Assembly (NCBI RefSeq): GCF_019175385.1
Contig: NC_083344.1
Coordinates: 56,358,782-56,422,781, forward strand
Direction: 5' to 3'
Length of the DNA: 64,000 bases
DNA from: Lycium barbarum
Taxonomy: Eukaryota; Streptophyta; Magnoliopsida; Solanales; Solanaceae
This document shows, one piece after another, positions 21,735-34,035 of this stretch (positions are counted from its first letter, which is position 1; each line of letters opens with the position of its first letter). The position numbers and the translations under genes were made by a program. The notes beneath the pieces were generated by a model that searched no databases, was not told where the DNA came from, and saw only the letters and a list, made by a program, of their open reading frames with translations.

Positions 21735-21739
21735 CCTTG

Positions 21740-22435
21740 TGCTTACAGACGTATCAAGGAAAGTAATGGCAAAAGAACGAATATGTCTTTTATATAAAAA
21801 GAATAAACGGTGGTGCAATTTCCCAAAAAAGACACTTGTTCAATGATAACAATATCAAGGATAAACACTAATCAAGGTTAAAAATAATTTAACACCAATA
21901 TTTAATGAATACATACACGGATAAGATTTTACAGACTTATATTATATTATTAATAAACCACAAATAACAAATAACTTTAAGATACACACACACTAACATT
22001 TCATAAAACAATTATGACATTAAATAAAATAATATATTTTTATCAAATTATATTATATCCGACCTAAATGAAGAGTACAATATTTTGTACTATTAATTCC
22101 CAAAACGGAAAAGGATAACTTTTCGTATGACAAAATAATTTCTATTCTCGTAATAAATAAAATCTTATTGATAAAATTTCTCATGACTGTAGATATTTAA
22201 AGCGTACCCAAAAAATAGTAATTTTAATGGCTATATATAATCATATTTATAAATCCCTTTTCAATCTAACATAAAAGAAAAAACTTATCATATCGGTTCC
22301 AAGGGTTCAATCTTGCAGGATCTTACATAACACTTGTCTTAAACCATCACTATCTTACAAATGTCCTCAATCGTCCGAGTCCATCTCAATTTACTTACGA
22401 CACATGCTAACGTAAAAAAAATACGGGATGTAACA
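21740..22435 (-). repeat. LTR1 of the array (outer part; rest at 15662-15754)
   Basis: It begins TGTTACATCCCG on the minus strand at 22435 after a C/T-rich (PPT complement) tract. Element D splits it. Beyond 15662 it is replaced by the LTR end of B. Confidence 0.85.
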
Positions 22436-23616
22436 TCCTTCCCCCCTTTAGGAACATTCGTCCTCGAATGTTAAAGTAGGACTTGCTTCAGTCACTGATG
22501 CCAACACCTTCATTTCTGTTTACTTACGATTTTATTGTGTTGATTACTCACTTGTTGTGATCCTCCTTCTTTCATCTGATTAGTCCACTTACTTTTTTTT
22601 CATTTCCTCTTGTATAAATATCATCCCATGTTATCTATTTTCCTCTTTCCTTTCACCCCAAGTCATCTCATAATGTTTCTTGTCCGTTTCATATTCAAAT
22701 CTTGTCCGTTTCATATTCACTTTTTTAGTTTCAACATAGCTTAAGCTCATTCGTGGCTATATCTTACCTTCTCTCGATCGATACCATAACGCGTTAGCTT
22801 GTGTTGCCTTGTATTTTCCCTCAATTTGCCTATAATATCCGTAGGTGTATATAACCTTTCCTTGTTACCTTAACTTTTAACCTCGACTCTCTTATCCCCC
22901 CATATTGCATCACCTTGTTCACACAACACTACTATTACTCTCAATCCAACTCGTATACCATCATCCTAACACCTTCAGTATCCAGAATATATTAAGATCA
23001 GTCTGTATCTCTATGCAATAATATTCTTTGACTTGACTTAAACATTCAACCAATTCCATAATGCCTCTCAATAATTTATTACCTCTGACTTAGCTATATT
23101 AATCTTCTTTTTGTATAACTCACAATACTTTACTCACTTATCTCTATAAAACCTCGAATTGAACTACTGATCACTTTCCTCACAAATCATTCTTCAGGCC
23201 ATACTAGAACCATATTTCATTAAAGAAACACATCCTACTTATTGTTATCTTGTCACTATATTTCCTTTTAGCTCTTCTTCTTGTTAGATGTACCTATTCG
23301 AATGACCTGATTTTGAAAAATTTCGGCAGAGTTTCCTCTATAACTATTACTATGTCAAACCTGTACACAGCCTAGAAAAAACGATCCATAACTCAGGCTT
23401 CAATTCTTACCAATATCTTCCAAGGTGGAACAACTAACTTCTATCACTCGAGGTTAAAATAAGGAATTTCTAACCTAGGACTTAGCTTTAAAGCACGATC
23501 TAGAACAAGAAAGTAGAGTAACCATCATCCTAAATGCCCTGTAGCCTCCTATAAAAAAGACCCTACCTAACACGACATTGCAGACAACCCAAGGACAAAC
23601 TGCTTTGATACCACTT
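22436..23616 (-). other. Internal region 1 of the array, non-coding
   Basis: PPT side: pre-PPT hairpin at 22453-22472. PBS side: TGGTATCAAAGC (minus) at 23602-23613. No ORF of note. Shorter than copies 2 and 3; one deletion removes the leader hairpin at about 23555, so this copy should be defective if the hairpin matters. Confidence 0.8.
22453..22472 (-). promoter_or_regulatory. Pre-PPT hairpin, array unit 1
   Basis: AACATTCG and CGAATGTT form an 8 bp perfect stem around four bases, immediately before the polypurine tract. Confidence 0.75.
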
Positions 23617-25226
23617 TGTCACACCCTAACAATGGTAGGGCATGACGGCCACCCGACTATCATCACAGTCGAGCAAACCCTTAGACATTCGCTCTATCAA
23701 AACCAGTCATTTCAAAAACTTTAAAGTACATAAAACTTCTCTAAATAGAAATCATTGTCTTTATATTGATTATGAAAACTTTCGATCAAATAATTACTTT
23801 AAATCAATTGAAATCATCTAAAATACATTCTCTTTTAAAATCCACAAATGACTCAACTGACATCACTCTGTCGACATCTCGACAAATATACCGCAGGACA
23901 CTGTCTGCAAAAGTTAATAAGAAGTAAACTGAACATTATGAGTCAGGACAGGGCGCTGACATACCCATAATCATACATATCTATACATGACTCAGCACAG
24001 CTCCAGATTGAGATGCAACTTGCCAATTCCAGCTGCTGTCTAAGCATCCTAGCTATACACTTAACCTGCCAAATAATCTGGGGCTGCGGGCATGAACGCA
24101 GCATCCCCAGGCAAAAGGACGTCAATACGGACAATGTACTGAGTATGTAAGGTGGAAACAAGTCATAGTCATAATTTGACTTAAAAGAGAAGAAATCACA
24201 ATCTGACTCAATACCTGCAGCCTTCGCTGGTAGAAACATAAATGTGCACATGAGAACAACCTTAATCTTAGGATACTTCACCAAGAAGAAATTTTCGTTT
24301 TTCTTTTCAACCTTTGAACAAAATATTTTTAGAGTAAAATGTTTCTGCACTACATTACTTTAACAAAAGAACGAGAAATGGAGAATGTTTGCCCCAAAAA
24401 CGTTGTTGTTGTGGTTCTTTTATTGGAAGGGAAAACATTGGTGCTTTTGATCATATTATAGCATAGTCTTGTATGAGTAGCCCATTGTGAATTTGATATG
24501 AAAAAAAGGAATGACCAGCATATACCTTGTGCTTACATACGTATCAAGAAAAGTAATGGCAAAAGAACGAATATGTCTTTTATGTAAAAAGAATAAACGG
24601 TGGTGAAATTTCCCAAAAAAGACACTTGTTCAATGATAACAATATCAAGGATAAACACTAATCAAGGTTAAAAATAATTTAACACCAATATTTAACGAAT
24701 ACATACACGGATAAGATTTTACAGACTTATATTATATTATTAATAAACCACAAATAACAAATAACCTTAAGATACACACACACTAACATTTCATAAAACA
24801 ATTATGACATTAAATAAAATAATATATTTTTATCAAATTATATTTTATCCGACCTAAATGAAGAGTACAATATTTTGTACTATTAATTCCCAAAACGGAA
24901 AAGGATAACTTTTCGTATGACAAAATAATTTCTATTCTCGTAATAAATAAAATCTTATTGATAAAATTTCTCATGACTGTAGATATTTATAGCGTACCCA
25001 AAAAATAGTAATTTTAATGGCTATATATAATCATATTTATAAATCCCTTTTCAATCTAACATAAAAAAAAAATACTTATCATATCGGTTCCAAGGGTTCA
25101 AACTTGCAGGATCTTACATAACACTTGTCTAAAACCATCACTATCTTACAAATGTCCTCAATCGTCCGAGTCCATCTCAATTTACTTACGACACATGCTA
25201 ACGTAAAAAAAATATGGGATGTAACA
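23617..25226 (-). repeat. LTR2 of the array, 1610 bp
   Basis: Intact ends TGTTACATCCC (25226) and GGGTGTGACA (23617) on the minus strand. The conserved CAGTAC block is at about 24085-24150. It contains an intact copy of the D insertion site at about 24522. Confidence 0.88.
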
Positions 25227-25244
25227 TCCTTCCCCCCCTTTAGA

Positions 25245-25264
25245 AACATTCGTCCTTGAATGTT
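25245..25264 (-). promoter_or_regulatory. Pre-PPT hairpin, array unit 2 (one mismatch)
   Basis: Same arms as unit 1 except one C-to-T change in the CGAATGTT arm. Confidence 0.65.
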
Positions 25265-26485
25265 AAAGTAGGACTTGCTTCAGTCACTGATGCCAATACC
25301 CTCATTTCTGTTTACTTACGATTTTATAGTGTTGATTAATCACTTGTTGTGATCCTCCTTCTTTCATATGATTAGTCCACTTACTTTTTTTGCATTTCCT
25401 TTTCCATAAATATCATCCCATGTTATCTATTTTCCTCTTTCCTTTCACCCCTAGTCATCTCTTAATGTTTCTTGTCCGTTTCATATTCAAATCATGTTCA
25501 TAGTCTTCTTTGGATCTCAATGTCAGTTCACTCTATTTAGGATAAGTTAACAACACTTTCTGCAACTTACCTTATGTCCTCTCACTCTCTTCACTTTTTT
25601 AGTATCAACATAGCTTAAGCTCATTCGCGGTTATATCTTACCTTCTCTCGATCGATACCTTAACATTTTAGCTTATGTTGCCTTGTATTTTCCCTCAATT
25701 TGTCTGTAATATCCGTAGGTGTATAACCTTTGCTTGTTACCTTATCTTTTAACCTAGACTCTCTTATCCCCCCATATTGCATCACCTTGTTCACACAACA
25801 CTACTATTAATCCCAATCCGACTCGTATACCATCATCCTAACACCTTCAGTATCCATAATATATTAAGATCAGTCCGTATCTCCATGCATTAATATTCTT
25901 TAACTTGACTTAACATTCAACCAATTCCATAATCGCTCTCAATAATTTATTACCTCAGACTTAGCTATATTAATCTTCTTTTAGTATAACTCACAATACT
26001 TTTCTCACTTATCTCTGTAAAACCTCGAATTGAACTACTGATCACCTTCCTCACAAATCATTCTTTAGGCCATACTAGAACCATATTTCCTTAAAGCAAC
26101 ACATCCTACTTATTGTTGTCTTGTCACTATATTTCCTTTTCACTCTTGTTCTTGTTAGATGTACCTATTCGAATGACCTGATTTCAAAAAATTTTGGTAG
26201 AGTCTCCTCTATAAATCTTACTATGTCAAACCTGTACACAGCCTAGAAAAAACGATCCATAGCTCAGCTACACCAAATTCTTCTCATATACCCACATCTA
26301 TAGATGGAAAACATACCTTTGTGATAACCAGGCTTCAATTCATACCAATATCTTCCAAGGTTGAACAACCAACTGCTATCACTCGAGGTTAAAATAAGGA
26401 ATTTCTAACCTATGAATTATCTTTAAAGCGCGATCTAGAACAAGAGAGAAGAGTAACCATCATCCTAAATGCCCTGTAGCTTCCT

Positions 26486-26518
26486 GTTTATAAATGTTGC
26501 GCGCAACACACCATAAAC
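26486..26518 (-). promoter_or_regulatory. Leader hairpin, array unit 2
   Basis: Outer GTTTAT/ATAAAC arms and an inner 14 bp perfect palindrome TGTTGCGCGCAACA (26495-26508). 46 nt after the PBS. Confidence 0.72.
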
Positions 26519-26579
26519 AAGACCCTACCAGACACTTCTTTGCAGACAACCGCAAGGACGAACTGCTTTGATACCACTT

Positions 26580-28184
26580 TTTCACACCCTAACAATTTTA
26601 GGGCATGACGGGCACCCGACTCTCATCAGAGTCGAGCGAACCCTTAGACATTCACTCTATCAAAACCTGTCATTTCAAAAACTTTTAAGAACATAAAACT
26701 TTTCTAAATAGAAATCATTATCTTTATAATGATTATGAAAACTTTCGATCAAATAAGTACTTTAAATCAATTGAAATCATCTGAAATACATACTTTTTTA
26801 AAATCCACAAATGACTAACTGACATCACTCTGTTGACATCTCGACAAACATACCACAGGACACTGTCTGCAGAAGTCTCTAAAAAGTAAACTGAACATTA
26901 TGAGTCAGGACAGGGCCCTGACATACCCATAATCATACATATCTATACATGACTCAGCACAGCTCAAAAATGAGGTGGAACTTGCCAATCCCAGCTGACG
27001 TCCAAGCATCCTAGCTATACACTTAACCTGTCAAATAATCTTGGGCTACAGGCATGAACACAGCGTCCTCAGGCAAAAGTATGTCAGTTCGGACAATGTA
27101 CTGAGTATGTAAGGTGGTAACAAGTCATAGTCATAATTTGACTTAAAAGAGAAGAAATTACAATCTGACTCAATACCTGCAGCCTTCACTAGAAGAAATA
27201 TAAATGTGCACACGAGAAAAACCTTAATCTTAGGATACTTCACCAAGAAGAAAGCTTCGTTTTGCTTTTCACCCCTTGAACAAAATCTTTTTAGAGTAAA
27301 ATGTTTCTGCACTACATTACTTTAAAAAAAGAACGAGAAATGGAGAAAGTTTGCCCCAAAAACGTTGTTGCTCTGGTTCTTTTATTGGAAGGGAAAACAT
27401 TGGTGCTATTGATCATATTATAGCATAGTCTTGTATGAGCAGTCCATTGTGAATTTGATATGAAAAAAAGGAATGACCAGCACATACCTTGTGCTTACAT
27501 ACGTATCAAGAAAAGTAATGGCAAAAGAACGAATATGTGTTTTATGTAAAAAGAATAAACGGTGGTGCAATATCCCAAAAAAGACACTTGTTCAATGATA
27601 ACAATATGAAGGACAAACACTAATCAAGGTTAAAAATAATTTAACACCAATATTTAATGAATACATACACGGATAAGATTTTACATAGACTTATATTATA
27701 TTATTAATAAACCACAAATAACATATAACTTTAAGACACACACACTAACATTTCATAAAACAATTATGACATTAAATAAAATAATATATTTATCAAATTC
27801 TATTTTATCCGACCTAAATGAAGAGTACAATATTTTGTACTATTAATTCCCAAAACAGAAAAAGATAACTCTTCGTATGACAAAATAATTTCTATTCTCG
27901 TAATAAATAAAATCTTATTGATAAAATTTCTCATGATTAGATATTTAAAGCGTACCCAAAAAATAGTAATTTTAATGGCTATATATAATCATATTTATAA
28001 ATCCCTTTTCAATCTAACATAAAAGAAAATACTTATCATATCGGTTCCAAGGGTTCAAACTTACGGGATCTTACATAACACTTGTCTTAAACCATCACTA
28101 TCTTACAAATGTCCTCAATCGTCCGAGTTCATCTCAATTTACTTAAGAAACATGTTAACGTAAAGAAAAATATGGGATGTAACA
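26580..28184 (-). repeat. LTR3 of the array, 1605 bp
   Basis: Runs from TGTTACATCCC (28184) to the PBS side at 26580, where the terminal dinucleotide has mutated (TTTCAC instead of TGTCAC). The D-type insertion site is intact at about 27486. The conserved block is at about 27045-27116. Confidence 0.87.
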
Positions 28185-28201
28185 TCTTTTCCCCCTTTAG
28201 G

Positions 28202-28221
28202 AACATTCGTCCTCGAATGTT
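28202..28221 (-). promoter_or_regulatory. Pre-PPT hairpin, array unit 3
   Basis: Perfect 8 bp arms around a four-base loop. Confidence 0.75.
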
Positions 28222-29438
28222 AAAGTAGGACTTGCTTCAGTCACTGATGCCAACACCTTCATTTCTGTTTACTTACGATTTTATTGTGTTGATTACTCAC
28301 TTGTTGTGATCCTCCTTCTTTCATCTGATTAGTCCACTTACTTTTTTTTCATTTCCTCTTGCATAAATATCATCCCATGTTATCTATTTTCCTCTTTCCT
28401 TTCACCCCAAGTCATCTCATAATGTTTCTTGTCCGTTTCATATTCAAATCCTGTCCTTATTCTTTGGATCTCAATTTCAATTCACTCTATTTAGGATAAG
28501 TTCACAACACTTTCCGCAGCTTACGTTATGTCCTCTCACTCTCTTCACCTTTTTAGTATCAACATAGCTTAAGCTCATTCGTGGCTATATCTTACCTTCT
28601 CTCGACCGATACCATAACGCTTTAGCTTGTGTTGCCTGGTATGTTCCCTCAATTTGTCCGTAATATCCGTAGGCATATAACCTTTGCTTGTTACCTTATC
28701 TTTTACCTCGACTCTCTTATCCCCCTATATTGCATCACCTTGTTCACACAACACTACTATTACTCTCAATCCAACTCGTATACCATCATCCTAACACCTT
28801 CAGTATCAATAATATATCAAGATCAGTCCGTATCTCTATCCAATAATATTCTTTAACTGGACTTAAAAATTCAACCAATTCCATAATCGCTCTCAATAAT
28901 TTATTACCTCTGACTTAGCTATATTAATCTTCTTTTTCTATAACTCAAAATACGCTACTCACTTATCTCTATAAAACCTCGAATTGAACTACTGATCACC
29001 TTCCTCACAAATCATTCTTCAGGCCATACTAGAACAATATTTCCTTAAAGAAACACATCCTACTTATTGTTATCTTGTCACTATATTTCCTTTTAACTCT
29101 TCTTCTTGTTAGATGTACCTATTCGAATGACCTGATTTCGAAAATTTTTGGCAGAGTCTCCTCTATAATTCTTACTATGTCAAACCTGTAGACAGCCTAG
29201 AAAAAACGATCCATAACTCAGCTACACCAAATTCTTCTCATATACCCACATCTATAGATGGAAAACATACCTTTGTGATAACCAGCTTCAATTTATACCA
29301 ATATCTTCTAAGGTTGAACAACCAACTGCTCTCACTCGAGGTTAAAATAAGGAATTTCTAACCTATGACTTAGCTTTAAAGCATGATCTAGAACAAGAAA
29401 GAAGATTAACAATCATCCTAAATGCCCTGTAGCCTCCT

Positions 29439-29471
29439 GTTTATAAATGTTGCGCGCAACATACCATAAAC
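29439..29471 (-). promoter_or_regulatory. Leader hairpin, array unit 3
   Basis: Outer GTTTAT/ATAAAC stem and a 14 bp inner palindrome with GCGCGC at its centre. 46 nt after the PBS. Confidence 0.72.
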
Positions 29472-29532
29472 AAGACCCTACCAGACACGACTTTGCAGAC
29501 AACCCCAAGGACGAACTGCTTTGATACCACAT

Positions 29533-32500
29533 TGTCACACCCTAACAATGGTAGGGCATGACGGGCACCCGACTCTCATCTGAGTCGAGCGAACCCTTAG
29601 ACATTCACTCTATCAAAACCTGTCATTTCAATAACTTTTAAGAACATAAAACCTTTCTAAATAGAAATCATTATCTTTATAATGATTATGAAAACTTTCG
29701 ATCAAATAAGTACTTTAAATCAATTGAAATCATCTAAAATACATACTTTTTTAAAATCCACAAATGACTCAACTGACATCACTCTGTCGACATGTCGACA
29801 AACATACCATAGGACACTGTCTGCAGAAGTCTCTAAGAAGTAAACTGAACATTATGAGTCAGGACAGGGCCCTGACATACCCATAATCATACATATCTAT
29901 ACATGACTCAGCACAGCTCTAGAATGAGGTAGAACTTGCCAATCCCAGCTGACGTCCAAGCAACCTAGCTATACACTTAACCTGTCAAATAATTTGGGGC
30001 TGCAGGCATGAACAAAACGTCCTCAGGCAAAAGAACGTCAGTACGGACAATGTACTGAGTATGTATGGTGGTAACAAGTCGTAGTCTTGTAGGAGCAGCC
30101 CATTGTGAATTTGATATGAAAAAAAGGAATGACCGGCACATACCTTGTGCTTACATACGAATCAAGAAAAGTTATGGCAAAAGAACAAATATGTCTTTTA
30201 TATAAAAAGAATAAACAGTGGTGCAATTTCCCAAAAAAGACACTTGTTCAATGATAACAATATCAAGGACAAACACTAATCAAGGTTAAAAATAATTTAA
30301 CACCAATATTTAATGAATACTTACACGGATAAGATTTTACATAGACTTATATTATATTATTAATAAGCCACAAATCACTTATAAATTTAAGGCGCACACA
30401 CTAACATTTCATAAAACAATTATGACACTAAATAAAATAATATATTTTTATCAAATTATATTTTATCCGAGCTAAATGAAGAGTACAGAATTTTGTACCA
30501 TTAATTCCCAAAACGGAAAAAGGTAACTTTTCGTAGGACAAAATAATTTCTATTCTCATAATAATTAAAATCTTATTGATAAAATTTCACATGACTGTAG
30601 ATATTTAAAGCGTACTGTCACGACCCAACTAGGGGCCATGACGGGCACCTGAGGCTAACCACCGAGCACCACTCATTCTATTACTCATCATACTCATCCT
30701 GCGTTCATTCATTATTTCCATTTTGAAACATATTTACCTGTATATACATAAGCCCTTCGGCTATCAAAATAATGTATATACAATGAGGAAATCGTGAGAC
30801 CATACTACCCACACATACGTATCTACGAGCCTCTACTAGAGTACTAGATATATGGACGGGACAGGACCCCGTCGTGCCAAAAATATGTATACACAAAATC
30901 ATAAGCAATGGCACCTCCGAAACAATGGAGTGCTCTCAAGTCTGTTGATCACTCCTATGAATCTGGATCACCTCCCTGTCTACATATGGGCATGAACACA
31001 GCGTCCAAAGAAAAGGACGTCAGTACGAATATGTACTGAGTATGTAAGGCATAAACAATAATGATACGGCAATGAAATAGGGAGATATCAAATGAAGAAC
31101 AATCTGTAACTGTTTGTCAGTTTTAATAGAAATAATGCATGCTGACCTACTTCATAATATTATCATCATATCATGTATGCATATGTATATGTATAAGCTG
31201 CCTGACCATATAGGTACGGTGTGATCATCATTGGCTCGCGTCCAGGCCTCCTGCGTCCAGGGTAAACCTCTCATGCCGCCCACTAGTGGTGTCTTCCTAT
31301 GCCATCTAGACATGGTGTATACGTTGCCCGCCTTAGCGGTGTCTGCTCGGCCATATAGGCGCGGTGTAACATCATCTTCATATACTCATCATAATGCAAA
31401 CATAGAAACTCAAAGACAACTATACTTTATCGGGGTGACATAAGGTCGTGAACCCCCGATTCCGTTATGGAGCATTTATAAGCATTTTGCCTCACGTTGA
31501 AGGAATTAGCACATAAGGTGAGTGTATACAATAAACAACATCAATGGATCATAGTTAGAATCATTAGCTTAAGGATCTTTAGACTTAACTCATCATCATC
31601 ACTATCATATGCATGACATATCTTGTTTCTGTATTTCATGTTAAGCTCCTTATAATCATAGGCTAATAATTACAAAAATTTAAGAAAGTCATGGGAAAAT
31701 AGGAGAATTCATGCCATGGGAGTCATGCCTTAGAAGGAACGGACTAGCCTCACATACCTTTTCGTTTAGCTATTCTATCACTTGATCGTTCTCCTTCGAT
31801 GATCACGTTTCTACTTTCAAGAGATTCGTATTAACATTAGCTAATCGATTATACGAACGTGCTTACTAAAGCTAGAGAAAATTGGGCAGTATTTCCTTTG
31901 TTTATACAACTTTCCGCATACCACACATCAACTCCCAAACATCTATAATAACATTCACAACACTATAACTAACAATCTTCATTCATCCACATTATCCACA
32001 TTTCACACTTTCATTTCAATTCATCCACAATCATGGCGATGATATACTATTACATTTACTAACAATATAGTTCTTATCCCATGTCCTTAATATCATTTAT
32101 AACATAATCATAATCACAATATATCAAGAATTATGACTCATCCCAAGCTACTACTCAAATCTCATTATTCTCATCTTTGTAACCCATTTTCTATCTCCTT
32201 TCATAATCTAAGTATTTCAACCTCTCAATATCTTAAACAACATGGAATGATCATAAAACTTACCTTAGATAGTATGGGAATGAGCCTTGAGTTGAAAGAC
32301 TTCACTTGAGCCAAAACCTTAGTTCACTTCCAATGGAATTTCTTGACTTGGATGAACTCTAATGAGTTTCTTCCACTTGATTTCCTTGGTTTGATGAAGT
32401 TGATCACAAATCTCTCTTGAGTTCTTGTGGATGAAGTGTGGAGAGCTTTCTAGAGAGTTCTTGAAGTGTGGAGAGAAAGAATGAAATGAATCAAATGAGG

Positions 32501-33242
32501 TTGGTCCCTTATATCAAATTTTAAAATATGTCCCGACATGAACATACAGACCAACATACGGTTCGTATCTTTTATGTGGACCGTCTGTTTGGTCCAGTGA
32601 AGGTCCCCATTCTGGGCAGAACATACGGCCAGTATGTTTTATACGGTCCGTATGTTGGACCATATGTTGCCCAACTTTCCGGAATTCGTTCTCGTCGACT
32701 CGTTTGATCTCCAATCCTTATGGAACCTTCTTAACACTTGTTTAACACCTCATTAGCAATCCAAGGGAAGTTATAACTCTTCTCCATGACATCATTAAGT
32801 CATCACTAACTCGTCACTCATACATCCTTCCCAATACATAGCGTATACCTTGCCTTTCTTGGAAAACTTTCTTCTCTTACCTCGAATGTCTTTGAAATCT
32901 CAATTAGGATCGTGAAATATTATTTCTTACTTATCGAAATATCATATACGTCGTACCCTTCGTTAGTCTATTCACTGTGCATGAACGCAAAATTTTCCGA
33001 GGTATAACACGTACCCAAAAAACAGTAATTTTAACAGCTATATAAAATCATATTTATAAATCCCTTTTCAATCTAACATAAAAGAAAATGCTTATCATAT
33101 CGGTTCCAAGGGTTCAAACTTACGGGATCTTACATAACACTTGTCTTAAACCATCACTATCTTACAAATGTCCTCAATCGTCCGAGTTAATCGCAATTTA
33201 CTTACGATACATGCTAACGTAAAAACAATACGGGATGTAACA
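29533..33242 (-). repeat. LTR4 of the array, split by a solo LTR
   Basis: Ends TGTTACATCCCG at 33242 (outer end) and GTGTGACA at 29533. After removing the solo LTR it is about 1311 bp, shorter than LTR2 and LTR3 by about 290 bp owing to one internal deletion at about 30080. Flanking DNA at 33243 begins CCTAG and belongs to element E. Confidence 0.83.
30616..33009 (-). repeat. Solo Tekay-type LTR, 2394 bp, target-site duplication CGTAC
   Basis: CGTAC at 30611-30615 and 33010-33014 flanks a full LTR, minus orientation, of the same family as the LTR of B (similar ends, same length). No PBS or internal DNA remains, so an insertion collapsed by LTR-LTR recombination. It carries the TACGGNCCGTA cluster (32557-32652), the hairpin repeats (about 31190-31375) and the CAGTAC block (about 30987-31050). 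Confidence 0.95.
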
Positions 33243-34035
33243 CCTAGAATCTACAGATGTGAATCAATACCATTATTATGGTCATATGGAAGAAACGAAG
33301 TGGGAGAGATTTGCAAACCATGTGAGACTTAATACCATTATTAAGCAAGAAAAAGGATCGACGAGTCCGAGTATCAAGAAGGATCATATCAGGAGAGTGA
33401 CTCACTTATATATCTTGAAAGCATATACCTGAGATATGATGATCCTATAATGTTAATAATATCTATTGCTTACACTCACCTTATATGCTATTTCCTTCAA
33501 GGTGAGGCAGAATGGGAGTATTGCAACCAAGAGTCATTACTAAGAAGGAAACTCGTTTTCAACTATTCGAAGGGAATGTTATAGATAGTGCATGTCAGAG
33601 GATTAAAATGATGACTCTAAGAAGGATATACGTTGCGGACTATGCGACCTGAATAAAGAGTGGAAGTAGACCTATAAAAATTAGAAGAGAGAACAATAGG
33701 AACCAATATGCGATGGTAAGCCTACCCAAGGGAAAGACAGCTCCTATTCTACAGTGTTACTGGAAAGATGACTCCACAACAAGAACAACTCGACTTAAGC
33801 TTCAAACGTAGATGGATATAGTAAGTTGCAGTCAATTACGGAGTAGCTAAATTATGATCACTTTCTTTGGAAATTCAATAATAACTCATGTCAGGTGGAG
33901 AATGGTATTAAGTTAAGCAAGGAGAGGCACAACATGATAGAAGAGTAATTGATTCATCATAAGATCACCATAACTAGTATACTTATACATGAGTAGTTTA
34001 ACATTCGAGGACGAATGTTCTAAAGGAGGAAAGGA
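33243..34035 (+). other. Internal 3' end of element E, non-coding remnant
   Basis: No ORF. It ends in the pre-PPT hairpin (34000-34019) and a purine tract (about 34022-34035). The left side is cut by LTR4 of the array, which probably inserted here. One stretch near 33476 resembles the LTR sequence at 31490-31520 in reverse. Confidence 0.65.
34000..34019 (+). promoter_or_regulatory. Pre-PPT hairpin, element E
   Basis: AACATTCG, AGGA, CGAATGTT: perfect 8 bp stem, plus orientation, a few bases before the purine tract. Confidence 0.75.

Larger units (their letters stand above)
25227..26579 (-). other. Internal region 2 of the array, non-coding
   Basis: About 1353 bp. The PBS is at 26565-26576, with leader hairpin 26486-26518 and pre-PPT hairpin 25245-25264 (one base mismatch). 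No gene is seen; plus-strand sequence is C/T-rich. Confidence 0.82.
28185..29532 (-). other. Internal region 3 of the array, non-coding
   Basis: About 1348 bp. The PBS is at 29518-29529, the leader hairpin at 29439-29471, and the pre-PPT hairpin at 28202-28221. No gene is seen. Confidence 0.83.
15662..33242 (-). mobile_element. Tandem array of a non-autonomous LTR element: four LTRs, three internal regions
   Basis: On the minus strand the order is LTR4, int3, LTR3, int2, LTR2, int1, LTR1. LTRs are about 1.6 kb and internals about 1.2-1.35 kb, with PBS and PPT in the right places in every unit and no ORF of note. LTR1 lacks its proximal 815 bp or so where element B abuts it. Elements inside it: D (15760-21734) and a solo LTR (30616-33009). 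The structure fits unequal recombination between LTRs of a LARD-like element. Confidence 0.85.

Noticed and set aside
23943..24350. 135-codon ORF in LTR2 (and the 88-codon version at 27046-27312)
   Set aside because: The frame is not kept between sibling LTRs, and the sequence includes the conserved regulatory block, so it is not a gene.
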